From: Rhizobiaceae bacterium
Lineage (GTDB): Bacteria; Pseudomonadota; Alphaproteobacteria; Rhizobiales; Rhizobiaceae
Length of the DNA: 64,000 bases
Assembly: GCA_029233925.1 (NCBI GenBank)
Contig: JARGOX010000015.1
Location: forward strand, 1-64,000
Direction: 5' to 3'
Shown: positions 9,537 through 17,509 of the stretch, in pieces
How the letters are laid out: every line of letters starts with the position of its first letter
Numbering within the stretch: position 1 is the first letter of the stretch
Translations under genes and position numbers: made by a program
The notes under the pieces: generated by a model
Seen by the model: only the letters and a program-made list of their open reading frames with translations
Databases searched by the model: none
Told to the model about the DNA's origin: nothing

Positions 9537-9562
9537 TTGACACCGTCAATTGACATTGTCAA
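9537..9562. promoter_or_regulatory. Twin TTGAC-N3-GTCAA palindromes (TetR operator candidate)
   Basis: Two 13-bp palindromes abut: TTGACACCGTCAA at 9537-9549 and TTGACATTGTCAA at 9550-9562. Each has perfect 5-bp arms around a 3-bp centre. They lie 30 bases before the TTG start of the TetR gene and in the divergent control region of the MATE gene. TTGACA within them can also serve as a -35 element. Two half-overlapping dimers of a TetR repressor would fit; binding is inferred. Confidence 0.7.
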
Positions 9563-9591
9563 CTGTTACGTCCGAACATTGAGGAACACTC

Positions 9592-10203
9592 TTGAGCAAG
9601 CCACTTTCCGACGACGAAATCGACCACAGGCGATCAACGCTGGTCGCCTGTGCCATTACTCTGTTGGAGGAAAATGGCGTCGACGGGCTGACGCTTCGCA
9701 AATTGGCTGAAGCCGCGGGTGTCAGCCGACAGACCCCCTATCTGTATTTCAAGGACAAGTCAGACTTGCTGGACGCCGTCCGCATTGCTGGATTGACCCG
9801 CCTGACGCAGGCAACCACTGCAGCGGTCAATCAGAGTGAACACGACGGATATATCGAACAGCTGCGGGTAGCCGGTGAAGCCTATGTGCGCTTCGGATTG
9901 GATCATCCGACGCTTTACCGGATGATCTACAAACCAACCAAACCAGAAGAGACCGTTTCTGCAGAGCTGCAAAGGGCGCTGGACACGAACAGTTCGGTGA
10001 CCGCCGCCCCCATGAAGGCAGCCTTCGAGGATGGGATACTGGTAATGCCGCCGGAGCGTCTCAATCAGGTCTTCTGGGCTTCTCTGCATGGACTGATTTC
10101 CCTGCGCAACGAAGGTCTCATCGGCGATGATGAGACCTTCGGGCAGACCCTGGAAGATCTGGAAATTATTCTGGCCACGGGTTTCCTGAAAAGTTCACAC
10201 TAG
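9592..10203 (+). CDS. TetR/AcrR family transcriptional regulator
   Basis: A 203-residue repressor. The N-terminal helix-turn-helix spans about residues 12-58 (ACAITLLEENGVDGLTLRKLA, then EAAGVSRQTPYLYFKDKSDLL), and the rest is a helical ligand-binding domain including YVRFGLDHPTLYRMIY, common in the TetR_C WHG group. Translation starts at TTG 9592; GAGGAA at 9581-9586 stands five bases upstream. The paired palindromes just upstream suggest autoregulation and control of the divergent MATE exporter. Confidence 0.88.
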   Translation: MSKPLSDDEIDHRRSTLVACAITLLEENGVDGLTLRKLAEAAGVSRQTPYLYFKDKSDLLDAVRIAGLTRLTQATTAAVNQSEHDGYIEQLRVAGEAYVRFGLDHPTLYRMIYKPTKPEETVSAELQRALDTNSSVTAAPMKAAFEDGILVMPPERLNQVFWASLHGLISLRNEGLIGDDETFGQTLEDLEIILATGFLKSSH

Positions 10204-10224
10204 TCCCTGTCACAAACTTTTTGT

Positions 10225-10773
10225 TCACGCACTGATATAGGTCTGTGCAGAAACGACTTTGGCTGCGGAGAACCCCAGCGCTGCCATCAAGGCTGCATGG
10301 ACCTGACGCGCCGGTACGGCGACGCCGTCAAATTCCAGATCGCGCGTGGCGCAGGCATCGTTGATGACGGTGCAGGCGTATCCAAAGTCGACAGCCGCTC
10401 TTGTGGTCGAATCGATGCAGACATGACTCATCGCACCACAAATCACCACCTCTTCGATACCATGTTCATCCAGCTTTGCTTTCAGGTCCGTGCCGTGAAA
10501 ACTGTTGGGTGCGTGCTTGAGGATCATCACCTCCGAGTCCATCGGCTTTATCGACGCATGGATCTGCGCACCCGGCGTGCCGGCCACGAAAAACGGCGCG
10601 CTGTCCGATTGCGCTTCGTGACGCACATGCACCACCAGATCGCCATGCCCACGGCTGAATTCCAAAAGACTGCAGACGTTTTTCGTAGCTGCGTCCATGC
10701 CTTCCAGAACCCATTTACCACCGGGAAAATAGTCGTTCTGCACATCAACGATAATCAGGGCTTTTTTACACAT
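10225..10773 (-). CDS. Cysteine hydrolase (isochorismatase-like)
   Basis: Isochorismatase-fold amidohydrolase of 182 residues. The catalytic triad is visible as Asp10 (IIVDVQNDYFPGG), Lys86 (MILKHAPNSF) and Cys119 (GAMSHVCIDSTTRAA). Members hydrolyse nicotinamide, carbamoyl or related amide substrates. The ATG at 10773 is preceded by GAGGAT at seven bases; the longer frame to 10857 is not needed. It is divergent from a GlxA-type regulator at 10877, a frequent arrangement in which the regulator controls the hydrolase. Confidence 0.85.
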   Translation of the reverse strand: MCKKALIIVDVQNDYFPGGKWVLEGMDAATKNVCSLLEFSRGHGDLVVHVRHEAQSDSAPFFVAGTPGAQIHASIKPMDSEVMILKHAPNSFHGTDLKAKLDEHGIEEVVICGAMSHVCIDSTTRAAVDFGYACTVINDACATRDLEFDGVAVPARQVHAALMAALGFSAAKVVSAQTYISA

Positions 10774-10876
10774 TGTTTGATCCTCAATCTGAATAGTTTC
10801 ATTGCAAGACAATATCGCAAATGATACGCCTTTGATGAATTGGCAGAACTGACACATTTGGAGTTAATACTGACAA

Positions 10877-11854
10877 ATGAGTGAGCAGACGTCATTGATC
10901 CAGATTGGCCTATTGGACTATCCCGGCGCGCAATTGGCGGCGATTCACGGATTGACTGACCTGTTTTCTGCCGCCAACCGGTTCATCGCAAGCGAGCGCC
11001 ATTTTCAGGTTACCCATTGGAAACCGAATGCGGCAGGCTCGGCCATGGATACCAATTCTCCTTTGGCGACGCCTGTTGAGCTGTCCTGCATCATCATTCC
11101 ACCCAGCCTTGGCCAAGCACCGCCTCAAGATGCATCTGATCTTGTGGCAGGCTGGATCCTGCGCAACCACAAAGCGGGTGCCGTCGTTTGTTCCGTTTGC
11201 GCCGGGGCCTTTGTCCTGGCCTCGACCGGCCTGTTGCACGGACGCACGATCACCACCCATTGGGCGCTGGATGCGCCATTTCGTGCGCGCTTCCCGGATT
11301 CGGACCTGCAGACAGACCGTCTGCTTATCAACGATAATGACATCATCACAGCCGGCGGCATCATGGCCTGGACCGATCTTGGGCTGAACTTGATCGACCG
11401 TTTTGCCGGACCTTCGACCATGCTGTCGGTTGCCCGACTGTTTCTCATTGATCCGGGCGCGCGTGAACAGAGTTATTACAGCATTTTCTCACCGGTTTTG
11501 AACCATGGTGACAAAGCCATCTTGAAGGTCCAGCACTGCCTGCAGTTGCGGTTTAACGAAAAACTGAACATCGACATCCTGTCGAAAGTTGCCGGATTGA
11601 GTGAAAGAACCTTCCTGCGTCGATTCCACAAGGCGACTTCCCACAAACCCACCACTTACCTGCAATTGCTTCGGATCGGAAAAGCCCGGGAAATGCTGGA
11701 ACGCACAGCCCTTTCGTTCAACGAGATTGCCTGGAAGGTCGGCTACGAGGATGCGGCGGCCTTTCGAAAGATATTCTTCAGACAAATCGGTATCAATCCA
11801 GGCGAATACCGTCGGCGGTTCAGCTTTGCCAACAGCGTCCGTCAGCATGCCTGA
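10877..11854 (+). CDS. GlxA family AraC-type transcriptional regulator
   Basis: A 325-residue regulator with a DJ-1/PfpI-like (class I glutamine amidotransferase-like) N-terminal domain and a C-terminal AraC helix-turn-helix pair. The first domain includes IIIPPSLG, the cysteine-containing VCSVCAGAFVLASTGLL and the following TTHWALDAPFRARFP. The AraC part begins near residue 220 (NIDILSKVAGLSERTFLRRF) and ends with AWKVGYEDAAAFRKIFFRQ and GINPGEYRRRF. It starts 103 bases from the divergent hydrolase, its probable target. Confidence 0.88.
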   Translation: MSEQTSLIQIGLLDYPGAQLAAIHGLTDLFSAANRFIASERHFQVTHWKPNAAGSAMDTNSPLATPVELSCIIIPPSLGQAPPQDASDLVAGWILRNHKAGAVVCSVCAGAFVLASTGLLHGRTITTHWALDAPFRARFPDSDLQTDRLLINDNDIITAGGIMAWTDLGLNLIDRFAGPSTMLSVARLFLIDPGAREQSYYSIFSPVLNHGDKAILKVQHCLQLRFNEKLNIDILSKVAGLSERTFLRRFHKATSHKPTTYLQLLRIGKAREMLERTALSFNEIAWKVGYEDAAAFRKIFFRQIGINPGEYRRRFSFANSVRQHA

Positions 11855-11875
11855 TTTGCGTGCAGGGCCAGCCTG

Positions 11876-13450
11876 CTATTTATCGAGCAGATTGATGGCT
11901 TCGCGCAATTTGTGGATATGATAGGGCACGGCCCAATTGTCGTTTGGTCCCGTGCGCACATTCATGTCCCAATATTTTGTGTGGGTGAAAAACGGTATGG
12001 AACCATTGGCCTTGCCCTCAAAATCCTGCTCCGGCAGGACAGGAATATCGAGAATACCCTGAAGCCTTGCAACGGGTGTCGCCAGGTCAAAATGATCGGC
12101 AAGCGGTCCGGAGATGATATCGCCCCATAATACATTCTTGCTTTTCGAGTAGATATTGGTCCAGCGGGTGAAAGCAAAATGCGCGGCATAATGAGGATAG
12201 CGGAAATACTCACCATTTGTTGAGCCGGCGCCCGGACGGTAGCTGAAGTGCTGATGGCCGGTCTTCTGATCCCATTCCATAGCCGGCGGGCAGGTTGGCA
12301 GAATGCGTTTTTCCTGCTGCACACGCATGTCGTCCTCGTCATGGGCAAGAAGAAACTCTGCGTGCGTCAGCGGCGATCCAAGGGTAATGAAATCACTGAC
12401 GAGCCAAGGGCTTCCGTCGGCCTTGAGCTCCTTCCAGGCGAGATTCTGCAACCGGCGATATTCTTCGATATCCAGCGTTCCGGAATTCTCGATGGCATCC
12501 TGCAGCAACCTCTCCAGCGCATGGCGGTGCGGTTGTTTCTTGCGGGTCGATTGCCCACCCTTGTTGAGATAGTTGTTCACACGGGCGAAACTGGCCTTGA
12601 GAATATCATAGGCAACCATTGTCCCCAGGGAATGCGATACGACGATGATCCGGTCGTAATCCGTGTCCCACTTGGGAAAGGGTTTCTTCGGGTCATGCTT
12701 CGACGGATCAAAATCACGGACCCCCATCAGGGTTTCCAGCAGCTCAACACCCTTCTCACGAATTTCCTGGCGTCGTGCCACATTGAGCGGAGAGGCTTTG
12801 ACATAGCGCGCCACATCACCGAAATATTTCAACAGAAAAACATTAACGAACAGGCCTGCAGCCAGAGCGCCCACGGCTCCCAATATCGGCCAGATCCAGC
12901 TCCAGCACAGGCTGGAGGCATCGCAGGCACTATCGGCACATTGTCCGCTCAAACATTGGCGGATGTCGTCCATGGGCAACAACGACCAGATCATCACCAG
13001 CACACCGACAATGGTCACCAGCCATAACGCCAGCCAGGCCTTAAAAACATCCTTCGGCACGCGTTTGGGCGAGCGCCAGAGCAAGTCGCCAAACCAGGCT
13101 TTGAAGTGCTCCCAGGTCGTCCCGTGCATCAGGTGCGCCCAGTAAAACTCGTAGAAATCCGTCTTGACACCGTTCTTGGCAGACTCCGTGGTCAGACGGC
13201 GCAATTCAAAGCTGCGGTTGCGTCGATCAGGTTTGCCCCAGACGGGGTTTTCCAGACGCTGTTGACCATTGTTGGAATCAGGGCGGTTTCGCGGAATCAG
13301 ACTCTCATCGGTGACCCAGGTCGTATTCACAAATCCGCGCAAAGTGTCCATGGGCACCTGCTCGCCCATACCATGGATGACGACAACGGCTTGCTTGCCG
13401 TGTTTTTCCTCTTTGGCACCGGGGCCAACACTTTTTTCAACTGTCGCCAC
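11876..13450 (-). CDS. Alpha/beta hydrolase with two internal membrane segments
   Basis: A 524-residue protein. Near the N-terminus AVVVIHGMGEQVPMDTLRGFV resembles the oxyanion-hole strand of lipase-like alpha/beta hydrolases. The nucleophile elbow SHSLG follows at about residue 275 (RIIVVSHSLGTMVAYDIL). Between them are two hydrophobic segments (about 140-160, WLALWLVTIVGVLVMIWSLL, and about 185-210, WPILGAVGALAAGLFVNVFLL). No signal peptide is seen, so the catalytic parts probably face the cytoplasm. A later GSPLTHAEFLL and a conserved H/D-rich C-terminal part could supply the remaining catalytic residues. Substrate unknown; a lipid or ester is plausible. Confidence 0.65.
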   Translation of the reverse strand: MATVEKSVGPGAKEEKHGKQAVVVIHGMGEQVPMDTLRGFVNTTWVTDESLIPRNRPDSNNGQQRLENPVWGKPDRRNRSFELRRLTTESAKNGVKTDFYEFYWAHLMHGTTWEHFKAWFGDLLWRSPKRVPKDVFKAWLALWLVTIVGVLVMIWSLLPMDDIRQCLSGQCADSACDASSLCWSWIWPILGAVGALAAGLFVNVFLLKYFGDVARYVKASPLNVARRQEIREKGVELLETLMGVRDFDPSKHDPKKPFPKWDTDYDRIIVVSHSLGTMVAYDILKASFARVNNYLNKGGQSTRKKQPHRHALERLLQDAIENSGTLDIEEYRRLQNLAWKELKADGSPWLVSDFITLGSPLTHAEFLLAHDEDDMRVQQEKRILPTCPPAMEWDQKTGHQHFSYRPGAGSTNGEYFRYPHYAAHFAFTRWTNIYSKSKNVLWGDIISGPLADHFDLATPVARLQGILDIPVLPEQDFEGKANGSIPFFTHTKYWDMNVRTGPNDNWAVPYHIHKLREAINLLDK

Positions 13451-13719
13451 ACCAAGCCTCGTTCAATCGGTTTTCGCCAGGCAAATCTTGCAACAAAAAT
13501 GGCGGAAAGGCAAAGCGCCAATGCCTTGTCTTATCACTCTTTTTCAAGCTGTTGCATATTTGTAGGGCAGTCCCACAGCAACGCCGGGCTCCCTGCCCGC
13601 AGAATGCGTGGCTCCATCCGGGCAGGCGCATCAGCCCAATCTGGCCAATGGCCCCTTGTTTGAAGGGCAAAACTCTGAGACCATGCCTTGAAACCAGATG
13701 CGGCCATGGTGAAATCCCG

Positions 13720-14889
13720 ATGTTCCACAATGCAGGCCAAACATCTCTGACCAGACTGCTTGCCGCATTATTGGCGGCCGTGCTCTTTGCATCCCATTGC
13801 TCGGCTGGTGAACCCGTCCCCGTCATTGGCGACGCTCTCTTTCTGGGTTACGATCCCGATGCTGCTGCAGGCAAGAACATCAGCGGCGCGACCTGTTTTG
13901 ATGATTATCAATGCATCCTTGTTGCTGACGAGATGCTTGCCATTCAAAAAATCAGCCTCTTTGCCGCAGACGCGATGCCGACCTATCAGACCGGGCCTAC
14001 CTATGGCCTGTTTTTCAGCGACTATTGCACGAATATCAGCAAGAAGAAGGCCTGTGACGAGGTCGATCTCGAGGCCATTGCGCGCAACGGGCGACGCGTT
14101 TTTGTGACCGGATCGATGGGAAACAGGAGAAAAAGCGGCAAAAGAGCCAAAGACCGCTGGTTCCTTGCGCAGTTCGTTTTGAACGAGAATGGCAAGCCGC
14201 GCCAAGGCAGCCTTCAGGTGCAATCAAGGCGAAGCCTGTTGAAGGAACTGTTTCGTAAACACCCAAGCCTCCAACCCTATCTGGAAAAGCCCCTGCAATG
14301 TGGTGGATTGAATATCGAGGGGCTGGCGACGGCGGGTGACCAAATCTTTTTCGGCCTGCGCAGCCCCTCCGGGCGCGACGAGGGCCAGGCCTATGTGGTT
14401 CAGTCTCCTGACGGCATCCTGACCGCTGCAACAAAACAAAAGGTGGAGCCAACCCGGTTGCATGTTCTGACATTCAAAGCTTCTGATGGAACGCCGCTGC
14501 CCAGTGTCGGTATCCGATCGCTTGAAACATTGGGAAACAGATTGCTGATCGTTACAGCCGATTCCGGCGTCTCGAAACCCAATTCCAGGAAACGGCGCGA
14601 CGATATGATCGTGCGCTGCGCATCTGTACCAAATGGAGCGAACCTGCCAAACATTGCAGGCGGTGAACCTATGGTTCCACGCCTGTGGATCTGGGACCCC
14701 TTGAAAGGCGGTGATCCAGTGGAAATTGCCCATCTGGAGGGACTCTACAGCGATGAAAAACTGGAAGGGATCGCAGTGCTTGGCAATCCGCCCCCCGACG
14801 CAGAAACCGTCGACCTTTTGCTCGTCATTGACGGACAGAAGGACGTTCCACCTCTGGCTCTACTGCGCGGTGTTCCTGTTCCGCCCTAG
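13720..14889 (+). CDS. Secreted DUF3616-like protein, probable beta-propeller
   Basis: A 389-residue exported protein. The start at 13720 gives MFHNAGQTSLTRLLAALLAA followed by VLFASHCSA, a good Sec signal peptide; the frame is open farther upstream but without signal-peptide logic. The segment CGGLNIEGLATAGDQIFFGLRSP and the later SDEKLEGIAVLG resemble DUF3616 and esterase-like phytase proteins, in which blades of a propeller carry a repeated EGIA/EGLA motif. Several cysteines suggest periplasmic disulfides. Function is not known. Confidence 0.65.
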   Translation: MFHNAGQTSLTRLLAALLAAVLFASHCSAGEPVPVIGDALFLGYDPDAAAGKNISGATCFDDYQCILVADEMLAIQKISLFAADAMPTYQTGPTYGLFFSDYCTNISKKKACDEVDLEAIARNGRRVFVTGSMGNRRKSGKRAKDRWFLAQFVLNENGKPRQGSLQVQSRRSLLKELFRKHPSLQPYLEKPLQCGGLNIEGLATAGDQIFFGLRSPSGRDEGQAYVVQSPDGILTAATKQKVEPTRLHVLTFKASDGTPLPSVGIRSLETLGNRLLIVTADSGVSKPNSRKRRDDMIVRCASVPNGANLPNIAGGEPMVPRLWIWDPLKGGDPVEIAHLEGLYSDEKLEGIAVLGNPPPDAETVDLLLVIDGQKDVPPLALLRGVPVPP

Positions 14890-14932
14890 ATTTTTGTTGG
14901 ACCAAAAAGATGTCTTGATCACAACAGACACA

Positions 14933-15307
14933 TTAATTCGTGCAGTAGTTCTTGATTGCATCATCGATATTCTTTTCAAGCGTGACAATGCGCGCGTGGT
15001 AAAGTTTGGCAAGGCAACCGGAATTGGAGCCGCAGTCGCCGCGCGATTTCAAAAACGCTTCCGCTTCATCATGACGGTTGCCACTGGCACCCATCAAGAG
15101 CGGCATGGCCTTGTAGCCGTACCAAAGTCCGGCCATTTGCGAATCGAGAGATGACAATGTCGGATTTGCACAAATGGCCAGCTCATCACTCGTTGTCGCC
15201 TTGGCGCAATCGAAACTTGCCGATTGAGCCGGACTGGTGACAAACGGGGCCAAAACAAAACTTGCAGCGAAAAGGGCCGTGTTCAGACATGCGTGCAGAT
15301 TCTTCAT
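14933..15307 (-). CDS. LprI-type (DUF1311) secreted protein
   Basis: A 124-residue exported protein with an N-terminal signal peptide (MKNLHACLNTALFAASFVLA, cleaved after about QSA). The mature part has the LprI/DUF1311 pattern SFDCAKATTSDELAICANPTLSSLDSQMAGLW and four more cysteines (CGSNSGC, and one near the C-terminus), implying disulfide bonds. Members include lysozyme inhibitors. GGAGAA lies five bases before the ATG. Confidence 0.78.
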   Translation of the reverse strand: MKNLHACLNTALFAASFVLAPFVTSPAQSASFDCAKATTSDELAICANPTLSSLDSQMAGLWYGYKAMPLLMGASGNRHDEAEAFLKSRGDCGSNSGCLAKLYHARIVTLEKNIDDAIKNYCTN

Positions 15308-15357
15308 GATTTTCTCCGGTCATTGTTTGGTGGAACCAGCAATGAAAAACCCAAGGC

Positions 15358-15540
15358 TCAGAAGCCTTCGTTTTCCTCGCAATCAACGCCGTATTCGCGG
15401 CCATCCCATTGGATAAAACATTCGGTTTCAGCGGCGGCCTCTTCCTCAACCTCACCACCACAGGCTTTTCGAATGACGCCTATGATCAGCAATACCAGAA
15501 CACTGGCGGTGAATGCGTTTTGCCATCCTGTGTTCAACAC
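15358..15540 (-). CDS. Small membrane-anchored acidic protein (hypothetical)
   Basis: A 60-codon frame starting at GTG 15540. It has one hydrophobic segment (about residues 9-24, FTASVLVLLIIGVI) followed by an acidic tail with cysteines (ACGGEVEEEAAAETECF and then CEENEGF). No clear ribosome site is seen, and the stop is 50 bases before the LprI gene on the same strand. The composition is gene-like but no family is recognised; it could be a spurious frame. Confidence 0.4.
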   Translation of the reverse strand: MLNTGWQNAFTASVLVLLIIGVIRKACGGEVEEEAAAETECFIQWDGREYGVDCEENEGF

Positions 15541-15718
15541 TGAGAAACACTTTCAGAAGGATAAAAGCGTCTACCATCACCATGAACCGTCTGAATTAAG
15601 TGTCCCGAAATTTTTCTCTTATTGCAATAAGGCGGCTTTGAGCCAGATACCGTCTGCCGCTACCGTCGGGCACATGCAGCATTGCAAAACGCCTGATTGT
15701 CTCTGTGTGTGAGAAGTG

Positions 15719-16180
15719 TCAGTCAGCAAGGGTGCGTGTCATGCAGACACTGAAGGGGTCGGCAAAATAGTCTGCAAACGGCGCACAGGTGTCAAAACCG
15801 AAGCGTTGATAAAGCATGCGCGCCGGAGCAAAGTCTTCCGTCACGCCGGTTTCAAGGCTCAGCCTCTGGTATCCACGCATTCTCGCTTCACCCATGATCC
15901 GTGTCAAAAGCGCGGCGGCAACACCCCTGCCACGGGCGGCCTTTGCAGTGTGCATGGATTTGATCTCGCCATGGGTTGAATCAAGCTCCTTCAGGGCGCC
16001 GCAGCCCAGAAGCCGGTCCCCGTCCCACGCGGTCCAGAACGATATATGCGGCGCTCTCAATGCCTCCAGATCGAGTGCATGCACACTCTCAGGGGGTGAC
16101 ACTTCCCTGGCAAAATCCAGATGAATATTCAGCAGTTCTGCAATCTCGGGTCCGCGCAGATCGTCCAGACGAATATCCAT
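15719..16180 (-). CDS. GNAT family N-acetyltransferase
   Basis: A 153-residue acetyltransferase. Motif A, which binds acetyl-CoA pyrophosphate, is clear as RGRGVAAALLTRIMGEA near residue 85-100, preceded by the strand GEIKSMHTAK and followed by LSLETG and the motif B segment ARMLYQRFGFDTCAPFADY. It is closest to the YpeA/PhnO-type small GNATs with unknown acceptors. The ATG at 16180 follows GAGGG at five bases; a GTG one codon upstream is less likely. It is divergent from an HDAC-like deacetylase at 16379. Confidence 0.85.
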   Translation of the reverse strand: MDIRLDDLRGPEIAELLNIHLDFAREVSPPESVHALDLEALRAPHISFWTAWDGDRLLGCGALKELDSTHGEIKSMHTAKAARGRGVAAALLTRIMGEARMRGYQRLSLETGVTEDFAPARMLYQRFGFDTCAPFADYFADPFSVCMTRTLAD

Positions 16181-16378
16181 CACAACCCTCTGAATCAGTT
16201 GGATAAAGGCTCATATGAGCAATGCCTGAATATCATAGGGAGCAAAAACGTCAATTCGCATGTGCTCGCATGGCACCGCGCGCAAAGCGCGTTGAAGCAC
16301 ATCCAAAACCCGGAATTTTGCCAACGGAAGAAGCAATGCACTCTTATCGCTCGTACTTGGATCCTCTATATAGAGTTC

Positions 16379-17281
16379 ATGGGACTTCCGATCGTGCACC
16401 ACCCACACTACAATGCAGAACTTGCAACCGGTCACCGTTTTCCGATTGGCAAGTTTCGCCGGCTGGCGGAAATACTTCTGGAAGAAGGCCTGGCCGGGCC
16501 TGCCGGATTCCATCAGCCGGATGTATCAAAGCCCGACTGGATCACTCTGGCGCACGACAGGACCTATGTCGATCAGGTTCTAACCGGCCAATTGCCGATA
16601 AAGATCACGAAGGATATCGGTTTTCCGGTTGATGAACTCCTCGTCCAGCGTGCGCTTTGCGCCTCCGGCGGCACTTTGCTGGCCGCGAAACTGGCACTGG
16701 AATTTGGCATTTCCTGCAATACGGCTGGTGGTGGTCATCATGCACGCCACCATCAGGGCGCAGGCTTTTGCGTTTTCAACGATGTGGCGATTGCCATCCG
16801 CGTGCTGCAGCAACAGGGCAAGATCGAACGGGCATTGGTGATTGATTGCGATGTGCATCAAGGTGACGGAACCGCAGACATCTTTTTCAACGACCCCTCG
16901 GTCTTTACCTTTTCCATCCATGCTGACAAAAATTATCCCACGCGCAAGCGCCCTTCTGATCTCGACATCGGGCTTGCCGATGGAACCGTCGACGCGGACT
17001 ACCTCTTGGAACTGCGCAACATGCTGCCGCTGCTGATGCGCAACCACCGCCCGGATCTGGTGATTTTCAATGGCGCCGTCGATCCGCACCATGATGATCA
17101 TCTTGGGCGGTTGAGGCTGACGGACAACGGCCTTCAGGCGCGGGATCGTTTTGTCATCGAATTGGCCCGCTCCAGCGCGGTTCCGATCGCCTGTGTGGTT
17201 GGCGGTGGCTATTCCAGAGACATGGAAACGCTGGCGCGCCGCCATGCGGGCCTGTATCGCGTAGCCGCAACTTTTGCATGA
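16379..17281 (+). CDS. Histone deacetylase-like amidohydrolase (HDAC11 type)
   Basis: A 300-residue zinc amidohydrolase of the arginase/deacetylase fold. The His-His pair at 120-121 (GGGHHARHHQGAGFCVFND), the Zn ligands Asp158 and His160 (DCDVHQGDGTADIF) and Asp240 (DPHHDDHLGRL), and the closing GGGYSRD with its Tyr are all present. Bacterial members of this class remove acetyl groups from polyamines, small molecules or proteins. The ATG at 16379 gives the usual family N-terminus GLPIVHHPHYN; the frame is open 86 codons farther but without homology. Confidence 0.88.
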   Translation: MGLPIVHHPHYNAELATGHRFPIGKFRRLAEILLEEGLAGPAGFHQPDVSKPDWITLAHDRTYVDQVLTGQLPIKITKDIGFPVDELLVQRALCASGGTLLAAKLALEFGISCNTAGGGHHARHHQGAGFCVFNDVAIAIRVLQQQGKIERALVIDCDVHQGDGTADIFFNDPSVFTFSIHADKNYPTRKRPSDLDIGLADGTVDADYLLELRNMLPLLMRNHRPDLVIFNGAVDPHHDDHLGRLRLTDNGLQARDRFVIELARSSAVPIACVVGGGYSRDMETLARRHAGLYRVAATFA

Positions 17282-17509
17282 GTTTCAAAGCATTCAATCA
17301 GAGGACACGGCAATGGTCCCGGACGTTATATGTTCTCAGGGCCGTTGATTTACGCCTCGACAACAGAACCCCATGGCAGCCTGCGCACGTGCATGATATT
17401 ACCGCTCACGCAAGATTGCCAAACCGCAATGACGCTGTGCAACAGGCAACGCGCTGATCTGAAGCAGAGAAACACGAACGCCGGCAATATCAGAAACTTG
17501 GAGACCGAC

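Noticed and set aside
14891-14908. Terminator between the convergent DUF3616-like and LprI-like genes
   Set aside because: The TTTTTG/CAAAAA pairing is weak and all A-T, and there is no GC-rich stem.
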